Assembly (NCBI GenBank): GCA_948956705.1
Contig: CARCZS010000013.1
Coordinates: forward strand, 1 to 64,000
From: an uncultured Phocaeicola sp.
GTDB lineage: Bacteria > Bacteroidota > Bacteroidia > Bacteroidales > Bacteroidaceae
DNA: 64,000 nt
Direction of reading: 5' to 3'
Shown: one piece after another, positions 56,519-64,000 of the stretch
Layout of the letters: every line of letters begins with the position of its first letter
How positions within the stretch are numbered: the first letter of the stretch is position 1
Translations under genes and position numbers: made by a program
The notes under the pieces: model-generated
What the model was told of the DNA's origin: nothing
What the model saw: the letters and a program-made list of their open reading frames with translations, nothing else
Database searches by the model: none

Positions 56519-57829
56519 ATGCAACATTACAAAGCACTTTTCACTTTAGGTATCCCTATCGTTATCGGCCAGATAGGTGTCATCATTTTGGGTTTTGCCG
56601 ATACATTGATGATAGGCCATCACAGCACGAATGAATTAGCCGCCGCCAGTTTTGTCAACAATATGTTTACTTTGGCCATTATTTTCGCTACCGGATTCTC
56701 ATACGGGCTGACTCCTATCGTAGGGAGTCTGTTCGGACGGGGAGAAACCCATGTAGTGGGACGAATGCTGAAGAACAGCCTGTTTGCCAACACACTGCTG
56801 GCCGTATTGCTCACACTCATCATGTGGATACTTTATCTGAATATCCACCGACTGGGGCAACCCGAAGAACTGCTGCCTTTAATGCGTCCCTACTTCATCG
56901 TTTTGCTGATATCCTTGTTGTTTGTACTGCTTTTCAACGGTTTCAAGCAATTTGCCGACGGCATAACCGATACCCGCGTTTCCATGTGGATCTTATTGAC
57001 AGGAAATGTAATGAACATTATCGGCAACTACATTCTGATTTACGGTAAACTGGGAATGCCCGAAATGGGATTGCTGGGAGCGGGAATTTCCACATTGGCC
57101 TCCCGTATCATGATGGTGATCGTGTTCGCCGTCATTTTTTTCTGTACCCGACGTTATCATATTTATAAAGAAGGCTTTCTACACAATACGCTCAACCGGG
57201 CAGACTTCCTGCACCTGAACAAACTGGGATGGCCCATTGCCATGCAGATGGGAATGGAAACTGCTTCGTTCAGTCTCAGTGCCATTATGGTGGGATGGAT
57301 CGGGACTACTGCTCTGGCGGCCCACCAAGTGATGCTCGCCATTTCCCAAATCTGCTTTATGATGTATTATGGCATGGGAGCAGCCGTTGCCGTGCGGGTT
57401 AGCAACTTCCGCGGACAGAATGACCGGATGAACGTCAGGCGCTCTGCATACGCCGGATTCCATATCATGCTGCTCATCGCACTGATAGGCGCCCTGCCCA
57501 TCTTCCTGCTGCGTAACGAACTGGGAGGATGGTTCAGCGACAGTCCGGCGGTCAGCGTAATGGTAGCACAACTTATCATTCCGTTCATCATCTACCAGTT
57601 TGGTGATGGATTACAGATAAATTTCGCCAATGCCCTTCGTGGAATCGCAGATGTGAAACCCATGATGTATATCGCATTCATCGCCTATTTCCTTATCTCC
57701 CTGCCTGCCGGCTATTTTTTCGGTTTCATCATGGATTGGGGAATCATAGGAATATGGATGGCATTTCCTTTCGGACTGACTACAGCCGGAATACTCTATT
57801 ACCTGCGCTTTAACCGTGATACGAAATAA
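56519..57829 (+). CDS. MATE family efflux transporter (second copy)
   Basis: The 436-residue protein has about 12 membrane segments. It opens with ALFTLGIPIVIGQIGVIILGFADTLMIGHHSTNELAAASFVNN, the standard MATE first repeat, with a second repeat beginning near LNKLGWPIAMQMGMETASFSLSAIMVGWIGTTALAAHQV. The start at 56519 follows the inverted repeat; the longer frame from 56438 reads through the hairpin and has no similarity. It differs from the first MATE gene in this window, so the two are separate family members. The sensor kinase gene begins 13 bp after it on the same strand. Confidence 0.9.
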   Translation: MQHYKALFTLGIPIVIGQIGVIILGFADTLMIGHHSTNELAAASFVNNMFTLAIIFATGFSYGLTPIVGSLFGRGETHVVGRMLKNSLFANTLLAVLLTLIMWILYLNIHRLGQPEELLPLMRPYFIVLLISLLFVLLFNGFKQFADGITDTRVSMWILLTGNVMNIIGNYILIYGKLGMPEMGLLGAGISTLASRIMMVIVFAVIFFCTRRYHIYKEGFLHNTLNRADFLHLNKLGWPIAMQMGMETASFSLSAIMVGWIGTTALAAHQVMLAISQICFMMYYGMGAAVAVRVSNFRGQNDRMNVRRSAYAGFHIMLLIALIGALPIFLLRNELGGWFSDSPAVSVMVAQLIIPFIIYQFGDGLQINFANALRGIADVKPMMYIAFIAYFLISLPAGYFFGFIMDWGIIGIWMAFPFGLTTAGILYYLRFNRDTK

Positions 57830-57842
57830 AAATAAAACCACC

Positions 57843-60410
57843 ATGAGCCTGCCCAACCGTTCCACCAAGCTGAAAGTTGCATTCGGCTATATTCTGCTGA
57901 CTGCACTGCTCTTTATATCTATCGGATATATCTATCAAGAAATGAAGTCACTGTCCGGAACCGGTGATGATGAAGCCATCCTGAGCCAACGGCGCCATGT
58001 CACCAACCAAATTATCAGCCAGCTCTATCAGGCGGAAGTCATCGGACAATCGCTCAGTACGGGACAAATAGAACAATACTACCGATACCAACGAGCCATG
58101 AAACAAGCCACCACGGCACTTGACTCCCTACGCACGTTGCTGACAGACAGCATACAACTGGCGCGACTGGATACCGTAGGAATGCTTTTCATGGATAAAG
58201 AACGGAATATGCGCAACCTGCTGAAAGCAATTCAGGACGGTGGGACAGATATACTTTACAAACAGCATATAGACGAACTGATCGCCCAGCAAGATTCCTT
58301 GCTCAGCCTTCCCCATGTACGAAAAAAAGTAATCACACACACCAATTCTTATATTATTCGTAAAAAGCCCAAAAGCTTCTTCAAACGTTTGGGAGAAGTG
58401 TTCTCGCCCGGAAAAGCAGATTCCACACAGGTCAACAATGTGATTCAGGAAGAATATACCGATACGCTGACCGAGGCATACAGTCCGGCAGATACTGTGG
58501 TCACCATGTTGAAAAACATACAGAGCCGAGTAACCGATACCCAACAAGAACGTATGGAAATGGTCAATCGCCGCACCCAGTCCCTGCGCCTCAGCGGCTT
58601 GAAACTAAGTCAGAAAGTCAATCAGCTATTAAGTACTATAGAGGAAGAAGAGCAAGCTTTGGCCCAAAACAAACATATACAAGAGGAATATATTCGCCAA
58701 AGCTCTATCCGCACAGTGGCGGGAATCGCCATTGTCGCTGTGGTTCTGGCTATTTTCTTTCTGGTCTTGATATGGAGAGACATCACTCGCAGCAACCACT
58801 ACCGCCGAGAACTGGAAAAAGCCAAACGTCGCGCCGAAGACTTATTGGCGGCGCGTGAAAAACTAATGCTGACCATCACCCACGATATCAAAGCTCCCGT
58901 GGGTTCCATCTTGGGCTATACCGACCTGCTGGAGCGGATCACTACCGAAGAACGCCAGCGTTTCTATCTGAACAATATGCAGAGTTCAGCCAATCACCTG
59001 CTCAGCCTGGTCAAATCCCTGCTGGATTACCACCGGCTGGATGCACATAAAATGGACGTCAACCAGGTATCGTTCAACCCCCACCAACTGTTCGACACCA
59101 TTTATATTAGCTTCAAACCGATGGCAGACTCCAAACAGCTGGAACTGAACTATCATTGCAACGAATCATTGAACCGCGTATACATAGGAGACCCGTTCCG
59201 TATCCGCCAAATAGCGGAGAATCTGCTATCCAATGCACTGAAATTCACTAAAGAAGGAGGCATCACCCTGCGGGCAGCATTGGAAAACGGCCAATTGCAT
59301 TTCAGTATCAGTGACACAGGATGCGGTATCAGCCAAGAAGAGCAACAACGTATCTTTCAGGAATTCACCCGGCTCCATAATGCACAAGGACAAGAAGGAT
59401 TCGGCTTGGGACTGGCCATCACCCGTAAACTGGTGCTTCTGCTCGAAGGGGATATCAAGATAGAAAGCGAACAAGACAAAGGCAGCTGCTTCCATGTATA
59501 TCTGCCTTTGCCTGAGGGTCCTTCCCATCCGGATGAAAATCTTTCCGGACCGGGAGCAGAACATACTCCTGCTTCCCCTGACGCAACCGGGATCCGGCAA
59601 ACAGACACTCCACGCGAAGACAGTGAGCCGATTCACCTGATTTTAATTGACGACGACCGCATACAGTTACAGCTTACCACCGCCATGCTGGAACGCCCCG
59701 GAGTGACTGTGACCTGCTGCCATCATCCCGAAGAGCTCCTCAACCAATTGAAAGAAAAGCGCTTCGACGTCTTACTCACGGACATACAAATGCCTGCCAT
59801 GAACGGATTCGACTTATTGAAAGCCATCCGCACGCTGGACACATCATGGGTGCAAACCCTGCCGGTGATCGCCCTGACCGCCCGTAGCGATATGGACGAA
59901 AATTATTTCTGTTCACATGGCTTTGCCGGTTGCCTGCACAAACCTTTCACCATAAACGAATTGTTTACAGCCATCTTCCAGGTCACAGGAAAGGATGTAC
60001 CCGCCACAGGAAATCCGACTCCCCATATAGCACCGGCCAAAGAAAATCATCCCCAACAAGAAACGTTGGATTTCTCCGCCCTGACCGCCTTCTCGGAAGA
60101 TGATCCGGAAGCAGCCTCAGAAATACTCCGTACCTTCATCAGCGAAACAAAAAAGAACCGAGAGTGTATGGAAGAAGCATTGGCGAAAAAGAATATGGAA
60201 GACATCACGGCAATAGCTCATAAACTGTTGCCACTGTTCACCATGCTGGGAGCTACCCGTTGCATTCCTGCACTGACATGGATGGAACAAAGACGAGGGA
60301 CAACCGAAATCGGTGAAGAAGCGATAGAGAAAACAAACTTTATAATAGAAGAAATAGAAAAAGTAATTGACGAAGCAAAAAAGCAGATCGAAATACCGAA
60401 TGAAGCATGA
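57843..60410 (+). CDS. Hybrid sensor histidine kinase with receiver and HPt domains
   Basis: The 855-residue protein has a membrane span at about 11-30, a long helical periplasmic sensor (about 31-288), and a second span at about 290-312. HisKA follows with the phosphoacceptor His347 (TITHDIKAPVGSILGY), then HATPase (GCGISQEEQQRIFQEF, GFGLGLAITRKL). A receiver has the acceptor Asp647 (LLTDIQMPAMNGFDLL), and an HPt domain has His793 (AIAHKLLPLFTMLGATR). A linker rich in proline and glycine precedes the receiver. A complete His-Asp-His chain means the phosphate must pass to a separate response regulator. The sigma-54 regulator 101 bp downstream is the natural partner. Confidence 0.93.
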   Translation: MSLPNRSTKLKVAFGYILLTALLFISIGYIYQEMKSLSGTGDDEAILSQRRHVTNQIISQLYQAEVIGQSLSTGQIEQYYRYQRAMKQATTALDSLRTLLTDSIQLARLDTVGMLFMDKERNMRNLLKAIQDGGTDILYKQHIDELIAQQDSLLSLPHVRKKVITHTNSYIIRKKPKSFFKRLGEVFSPGKADSTQVNNVIQEEYTDTLTEAYSPADTVVTMLKNIQSRVTDTQQERMEMVNRRTQSLRLSGLKLSQKVNQLLSTIEEEEQALAQNKHIQEEYIRQSSIRTVAGIAIVAVVLAIFFLVLIWRDITRSNHYRRELEKAKRRAEDLLAAREKLMLTITHDIKAPVGSILGYTDLLERITTEERQRFYLNNMQSSANHLLSLVKSLLDYHRLDAHKMDVNQVSFNPHQLFDTIYISFKPMADSKQLELNYHCNESLNRVYIGDPFRIRQIAENLLSNALKFTKEGGITLRAALENGQLHFSISDTGCGISQEEQQRIFQEFTRLHNAQGQEGFGLGLAITRKLVLLLEGDIKIESEQDKGSCFHVYLPLPEGPSHPDENLSGPGAEHTPASPDATGIRQTDTPREDSEPIHLILIDDDRIQLQLTTAMLERPGVTVTCCHHPEELLNQLKEKRFDVLLTDIQMPAMNGFDLLKAIRTLDTSWVQTLPVIALTARSDMDENYFCSHGFAGCLHKPFTINELFTAIFQVTGKDVPATGNPTPHIAPAKENHPQQETLDFSALTAFSEDDPEAASEILRTFISETKKNRECMEEALAKKNMEDITAIAHKLLPLFTMLGATRCIPALTWMEQRRGTTEIGEEAIEKTNFIIEEIEKVIDEAKKQIEIPNEA

Positions 60411-60457
60411 AGAATTAAGCCCTGTTAAGTTAAAAGGTATTAGAAATAGAGTCCGTG

Positions 60458-60490
60458 TTTCGGTACACCGTGAAAAAAGCTTATTTTTGC
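60458..60490 (+). promoter_or_regulatory. Promoter of the sigma-54 response regulator gene
   Basis: TTTC at 60458-60461, a 20-bp spacer and TATTTTTG at 60482-60489 resemble the -33/-7 consensus. The regulator can therefore be expressed apart from the kinase gene. Confidence 0.5.
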
Positions 60491-60511
60491 ACGAATAAAA
60501 ACCACATAAAG

Positions 60512-61894
60512 ATGCCACATTCCATTCTGATAGTAGAAGATGACTTGACTTTTGCCACCATGTTGAAAACTTGGCTGGGTAAAAAAGGATTTTCGGTTGA
60601 TACAGCAAGCAGTAATGCGCGCGCACGCAAACAACTGGATGCACAACCATACGATCTTGTTTTGTCTGATCTGCGCCTGCCTGATCAAGATGGTATCTTC
60701 TTGCTTTCATGGATGAAAGAACAGAAATATAACATCCCACTCATCATCATGACAGGCTATGCTGACATCCAAAGCGCTGTACAGGCTATAAAACATGGAG
60801 CCAGTGATTACATTTCAAAGCCGATACAACCGGATGAGTTGCTGAAGAAAATTAATGAGGCATTGCAAAACAAAGCTTTACCCACACCGGTAGGAATAGA
60901 AAAGAACACAGTCGCGCCCAAAGCATCTAAGAACAAAGCCGTTCCCCACAGTGCAACCGTTCCTCCCTCTAATTTTCTGGAGGGGGAAAGCGAGGCAGCG
61001 CGCCAACTCTACAATTATGTAGGTCTGGTAGCCCCCACCCCCATGTCCGTGCTGATAAACGGTGCTAGCGGAACAGGTAAAGAGTATGTGGCGCACCGTA
61101 TTCATCAGCTAAGCAAACGGGCCGACAAGCCATTCATTGCCATAGACTGCGGTTCTATCCCCAAAGAGCTGGCGGCTTCCGAATTTTTCGGTCATGTCAA
61201 AGGCTCCTTCACAGGGGCGTTAAACGACAAAACAGGAGCATTCGTAGAAGCCAACGGAGGTACTTTGTTTCTGGATGAAATAGGCAACTTAAGTTATGAA
61301 GTACAGATACAGTTGCTCCGTGCCTTGCAGGAAAGACGTATCCGTCCGGTCGGCTCCAATAAAGAAATAGAGGTAGACGTGCGACTGGTCAGCGCTACCA
61401 ATGAGAACCTGCAACAGGCCATTGAAAAAGGAAACTTCCGCGAAGATCTTTACCACCGCATCAATGAATTCACCCTTCGTATGCCGGCATTAAAAGAGCG
61501 GCAAGAAGATATCCTGCTATTCGCCAATTTCTTTTTGGATCAGGCAAACAGAGAACTGGACCGCCAGCTGATAGGGTTTGATACCGCTGCCAGCCAAGCT
61601 TTACAAACGTATTCATGGCCCGGAAACCTCCGGCAATTGAAAAATATAGTAAAACGTGCCACCCTATTGGCACAGAGCAACTTCATCACCCTTGCCGAAT
61701 TAGGTTATGAGCTGCAGGAACCTATAAGGTCCGCCGGTCCGCAGACATTCAGCCTGCATGATGAAGCGGCAGAAAAGAAACGTATCCTTGAGGCATTGAA
61801 GCAAACAGGAAATAATAAAAGTAAAGCCGCCATCTTATTAGGCATAGACCGGAAAACTTTATATAACAAATTGAAGCTGTACGATATTCAATAA
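60512..61894 (+). CDS. Sigma-54-dependent response regulator (NtrC family)
   Basis: The 460-residue protein has a receiver (1-120, acceptor Asp53 in DLVLSDLRLPDQDG). An AAA+ domain follows, with Walker A GASGTGKE (about 185-192), GSFTGA at 231-236 contacting sigma-54, and Walker B GGTLFLDEIG. The C-terminal Fis helix-turn-helix is RILEALKQTGNNKSKAAILLGIDRKTLYNKLKLY. GSFTGA differs from the usual GAFTGA by one residue, a substitution known to be tolerated in the family. The start at 60512 is downstream of a promoter box that covers the earlier frame. It should activate sigma-54 promoters after phosphotransfer from the upstream kinase. Confidence 0.95.
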   Translation: MPHSILIVEDDLTFATMLKTWLGKKGFSVDTASSNARARKQLDAQPYDLVLSDLRLPDQDGIFLLSWMKEQKYNIPLIIMTGYADIQSAVQAIKHGASDYISKPIQPDELLKKINEALQNKALPTPVGIEKNTVAPKASKNKAVPHSATVPPSNFLEGESEAARQLYNYVGLVAPTPMSVLINGASGTGKEYVAHRIHQLSKRADKPFIAIDCGSIPKELAASEFFGHVKGSFTGALNDKTGAFVEANGGTLFLDEIGNLSYEVQIQLLRALQERRIRPVGSNKEIEVDVRLVSATNENLQQAIEKGNFREDLYHRINEFTLRMPALKERQEDILLFANFFLDQANRELDRQLIGFDTAASQALQTYSWPGNLRQLKNIVKRATLLAQSNFITLAELGYELQEPIRSAGPQTFSLHDEAAEKKRILEALKQTGNNKSKAAILLGIDRKTLYNKLKLYDIQ

Positions 61895-61920
61895 CTTTAC
61901 CAACAAGAATCTACTGTACC

Positions 61921-61963
61921 GTAAGGCTGTTACCCCTGCTGTTCCAGTAGGGCACAACCTTAC
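61921..61963 (+). terminator. Long hairpin after the sigma-54 regulator gene
   Basis: GTAAGGcTGT pairs with ACAaCCTTAC, and inside it CCCTGCT pairs with AGTAGGG. The stem starts 27 bp after the stop codon. No T-run is evident, so its terminator role is uncertain. Confidence 0.4.
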
Positions 61964-61991
61964 AGTATATACCCCATTCCCCCATCGGCCA

Positions 61992-62029
61992 TGTGGAATA
62001 ATTCCACAAGATATTCCCCATATTCCACA
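61992..62029 (+). promoter_or_regulatory. Tandem ATTCC-type sites, probable enhancer for the sigma-54 regulator
   Basis: TGTGGAATAATTCCACA (61992-62008) is a 17-bp palindrome with a single central base. A further half-site, ATTCCACA, follows at 62022-62029, with ATATTCCCC (62010-62018) between them. The palindrome centre is 108 bp upstream of the -24 element of the sigma-54-like promoter, a usual distance for upstream activating sites of NtrC-type proteins. Confidence 0.55.
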
Positions 62030-62106
62030 CTTTTTCCCATCTTCCTTTCATCCCAATCGAAGGCAATTTGCTAAATATCAGCACTTTAAAAAACAATCCC
62101 GTTTTC

Positions 62107-62122
62107 TGGCACAGATATTGTT
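62107..62122 (+). promoter_or_regulatory. Sigma-54 (-24/-12) type promoter
   Basis: TGGCACAGATATTGTT has TGGCAC at the -24 position. After 10 bases come GT where the consensus has GC, so TGGCAC-N5-TTGT differs from the consensus by one base. No TAnnTTTG box competes with it before the ATG at 62179, which lies about 45 bp beyond the predicted start site. Confidence 0.6.
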
Positions 62123-62178
62123 TTTCTGTTATCAGAGAAAACTAAACAACATAGTATTAACAGTAAAAACCTACAATT

Positions 62179-62484
62179 ATGAAAAAGTTATTTGTTGCAG
62201 CAGCATTGGTAATGGGATTAGGAACATCAGCAGCATTCGCCGACAACTTTATGGTGGACTCTGTGACCGTAACTATGATAAATGACTTTACCCCTATTGA
62301 AGTGAAAGACCTTCCGGCTGCCGTGCAGGAAGCTATCACAAAGAACTATGCAGAATCTACTATCAAAGAAGCTGCCGTAGAAGCGAACGAAGATGGAACT
62401 AAAACTTACAAGGTTGTTTTAACTGATGAAGAGGGAACTGAAAGCACTGTACTTTTCAGCGAAAGCGGAGAAGTTTTGAAGTAA
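62179..62484 (+). CDS. Small secreted protein, PepSY-like
   Basis: The 101-residue protein has a signal peptide (MKKLFVAAALVMGLGTSAAFA, cleavage near residue 21) and a mature part of about 80 residues. The mature part ends in two beta-strand pairs (TYKVVLTDEEGTESTVLFSESGEVLK), like Bacteroides PepSY-like/DUF2874 proteins. Repeated AVQEAITKNYAESTIKEAAVE resembles the helix of that fold. It should be periplasmic or surface-exposed; the function is unknown. Its promoter is sigma-54-like, and it directly follows the sigma-54 regulator gene, so it is the likely output of that circuit. Confidence 0.8.
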   Translation: MKKLFVAAALVMGLGTSAAFADNFMVDSVTVTMINDFTPIEVKDLPAAVQEAITKNYAESTIKEAAVEANEDGTKTYKVVLTDEEGTESTVLFSESGEVLK

Positions 62485-62506
62485 ATGAAAGATGCCTAAA
62501 AGTAAG

Positions 62507-62536
62507 AAAAGGGAATGCTGTGAAGCATTCCCTTTT
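62507..62536. terminator. Bidirectional terminator
   Basis: AAAAGGGAATGCT pairs with AGCATTCCCTTTT around GTGA. A T-run follows on the plus strand, and an A-run precedes on the other. It serves the small secreted protein gene and the convergent RluA-like gene. Confidence 0.85.
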
Positions 62537-62548
62537 TGTTTTCTATCT

Positions 62549-63220
62549 TTAATCCATCTCAAAGCCGTTCCACAAATTACCTTCGGGTACCGGTGCAGTC
62601 AACTGGATCATTTCCTTCGACACAGGGTGAACGAACTGTACCGTCCGAGCATGCAGGCAAATACTGCCATCCGGATTGGAACGTGGAAAGCCATATTTCA
62701 AATCACCTTTAATGGGACATCCCATCTTGGCCAACTGGCAACGAATCTGATGATGCCTTCCGGTTTTCAGATCCACCTCCAATAAATAATAATTCTGAGA
62801 ATGGCCGATAAGCTTATAATGCAGTACAGCTTTCTTGGAATTTTTTACTTCCTTATCGTATGCATAAGACTTATTCTGTTTCTCGTTACGTACCAGATAG
62901 TGTACCAGCTCACCCTCCGTTTCCTTGGGGCACTCTTTCACTATCGCCCAATAGGTCTTTTTCACCTCACCGTTACGGAACATCTCATTCAGTCTGGGCA
63001 ATGCCTTGCTCGTTTTGGCAAACACCACCAATCCGCTGACGGGACGATCCAAGCGGTGGGTCACCCCAATGAAAACATTGCCCGGCTTATTATATTTCTC
63101 TTTCAGGTATTGTTTCACCATCTCCGACAAAGGAGTATCACCGGTCTTGTCTCCCTGAACGATTTCAGAAGAAGTCTTATTGACTACAATAATATGATTA
63201 TCCTCGTAAACAACTATCAT
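62549..63220 (-). CDS. RluA-family pseudouridine synthase
   Basis: The 223-residue protein carries the RluA motif with the catalytic Asp, GVTHRLDRPVSGLVVFAKT. The closing GRHHQIRCQLAKMGCPIKGDLKYG is followed by the substrate-binding LHARTVQFVHPVSKEMIQLTAPVP. It converts uridine to pseudouridine in rRNA or tRNA; the target position cannot be inferred. There is no S4 domain. It lies 1 bp after fabG on the same strand and is co-transcribed with it. Confidence 0.9.
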   Translation of the reverse strand: MIVVYEDNHIIVVNKTSSEIVQGDKTGDTPLSEMVKQYLKEKYNKPGNVFIGVTHRLDRPVSGLVVFAKTSKALPRLNEMFRNGEVKKTYWAIVKECPKETEGELVHYLVRNEKQNKSYAYDKEVKNSKKAVLHYKLIGHSQNYYLLEVDLKTGRHHQIRCQLAKMGCPIKGDLKYGFPRSNPDGSICLHARTVQFVHPVSKEMIQLTAPVPEGNLWNGFEMD

Positions 63221-63221
63221 A

Positions 63222-63968
63222 TTACATGTTCATACCGCCGTCAACCTGGATAACCTGTCCTGATACATACGAAGACATATCAGAAGCCAAGAAAGTAGCC
63301 ACATCCGCCACATCTTCAGGAGTACCTCCACGACGCAAAGGAATCTTCTTAGCCCACTCAGCTTTTACTTCGTCAGACAATTTGGCTGTCATATCCGTAA
63401 TGATGAATCCCGGAGCGATGGCATTGGCACGGATACCGCGAGAACCCAATTCCTGAGCGATGGATTTAGCCAAACCGATCATACCGGCTTTTGAAGCAGA
63501 ATAATTACATTGACCGGCATTTCCGTGAACACCCACTACAGAAGCCATGTTAATAATGCTCCCACTCTTCTGACGCATCATGATAGGAGTGCATGCGTGG
63601 ATAAAGTTAAAGGCAGACTTCAAGTTCACAGCGATTACCGCATCCCACTGTGCCTCACTCATACGCATCATCAAGCCATCTTTCGTGATCCCTGCATTGT
63701 TTACCAGAATATCAACAGAACCAAAATCATCCTTAATCTGATTAACCACTTTCTCAGTATCCTCAAAATTCGCAGCATTAGAAGCATAACCTTTCACCTT
63801 TACACCCAACGCAGCAATTTCTTTTTCTGTATTCTGACCGTTTTCATCAATTACCAAGTCTGTAAAAGCGATATTTGCTCCTTCGGCAGCAAACTTCAAT
63901 GCAATCGCCTTACCAATACCACGAGCGGCACCTGTCACAATCGCAGTCTTTCCTGTTAATAATCCCAT
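63222..63968 (-). CDS. fabG: 3-oxoacyl-[acyl-carrier-protein] reductase FabG
   Basis: The 248-residue short-chain dehydrogenase has the NADPH-binding TGAARGIGKAIALKFA near its start and NNAG in INMASVV-preceding strands. The catalytic Ser-Tyr-Lys set is completed by YSASKAGMIGLAKSIAQELG, and the C-terminal VSGQVIQVDGGMNM is typical of FabG. It reduces 3-oxoacyl-ACP in each cycle of fatty acid elongation. The start codon lies 32 bp from the right edge of the window, so any upstream promoter is mostly outside it. Confidence 0.92.
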   Translation of the reverse strand: MGLLTGKTAIVTGAARGIGKAIALKFAAEGANIAFTDLVIDENGQNTEKEIAALGVKVKGYASNAANFEDTEKVVNQIKDDFGSVDILVNNAGITKDGLMMRMSEAQWDAVIAVNLKSAFNFIHACTPIMMRQKSGSIINMASVVGVHGNAGQCNYSASKAGMIGLAKSIAQELGSRGIRANAIAPGFIITDMTAKLSDEVKAEWAKKIPLRRGGTPEDVADVATFLASDMSSYVSGQVIQVDGGMNM

Positions 63969-64000
63969 AATTTTTGATTTTATAATTATAAAGTAATTTT

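Overview
The window is a chromosomal segment of a gut Bacteroidales, most like Phocaeicola (Bacteroides) vulgatus/dorei. This is inferred from gene content and signals; no database search was possible. The main clues are Bacteroidales-type promoters (TTTG, then TAnnTTTG about 19-21 bp on), a periplasmic-propeller hybrid two-component sensor, a GH109 lipoprotein, a TamA/TamB-like pair, and IS982 and ISAs1 remnants.

Layout. 1-650: 3' end of an IS982 element and a frameshifted gene remnant. 747-5018: GH109 lipoprotein, beta carbonic anhydrase, a Crp-like regulator translationally coupled to a 39-residue membrane protein, and a MATE transporter. 5141-5214: tRNA-Thr(UGU). 5462-7413: groES-groEL. 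7794-12988: a compact [FeFe]-hydrogenase operon, hydA-like (group B) followed by maturases hydE, hydG and hydF. 13161-14269: decayed ISAs1 transposase. 14410-14509: an unexplained set of palindromes with an exact 22-bp period. 14693-18397: a CRISPR array of 57 repeats and 56 spacers. 18563-26951: a complete type I-C cas operon on the minus strand (cas3, a BRO-N/DinD-like gene, cas5c, cas8c, cas7c, cas4, cas1, cas2). The extra gene is wedged between cas3 and cas5c and overlaps cas5c.

27353-43456: hisS, then a minus-strand branched-sugar locus. It encodes a substrate-binding fold, a sugar permease, an isomerase, an FGGY kinase, a split transketolase, a DeoR regulator, a stand-alone RibB, a secreted apiosidase-like glycosidase and a hybrid two-component sensor. 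The combination matches an apiose-type pathway: isomerase to apulose, kinase to apulose-4-phosphate, then transketolase.

43664-57829: zinc peptidase, AraC regulator, nucleotidyltransferase, TamA-like and TamB-like envelope proteins, cyclophilin lipoprotein, M16 peptidase and a second MATE transporter. 57843-62484: a hybrid histidine kinase with receiver and HPt domains, a sigma-54-dependent response regulator, and a small secreted protein. Upstream of the small gene lie a sigma-54-like promoter and tandem ATTCC-type sites, suggesting a self-contained sigma-54 circuit. 62549-63968: RluA-type pseudouridine synthase and FabG.

The points most worth a second look are the DinD-like gene inside the CRISPR operon, the sigma-54 circuit, the 22-bp palindrome array, and related spacers that appear to record repeated encounters with diverging members of the same phage groups.
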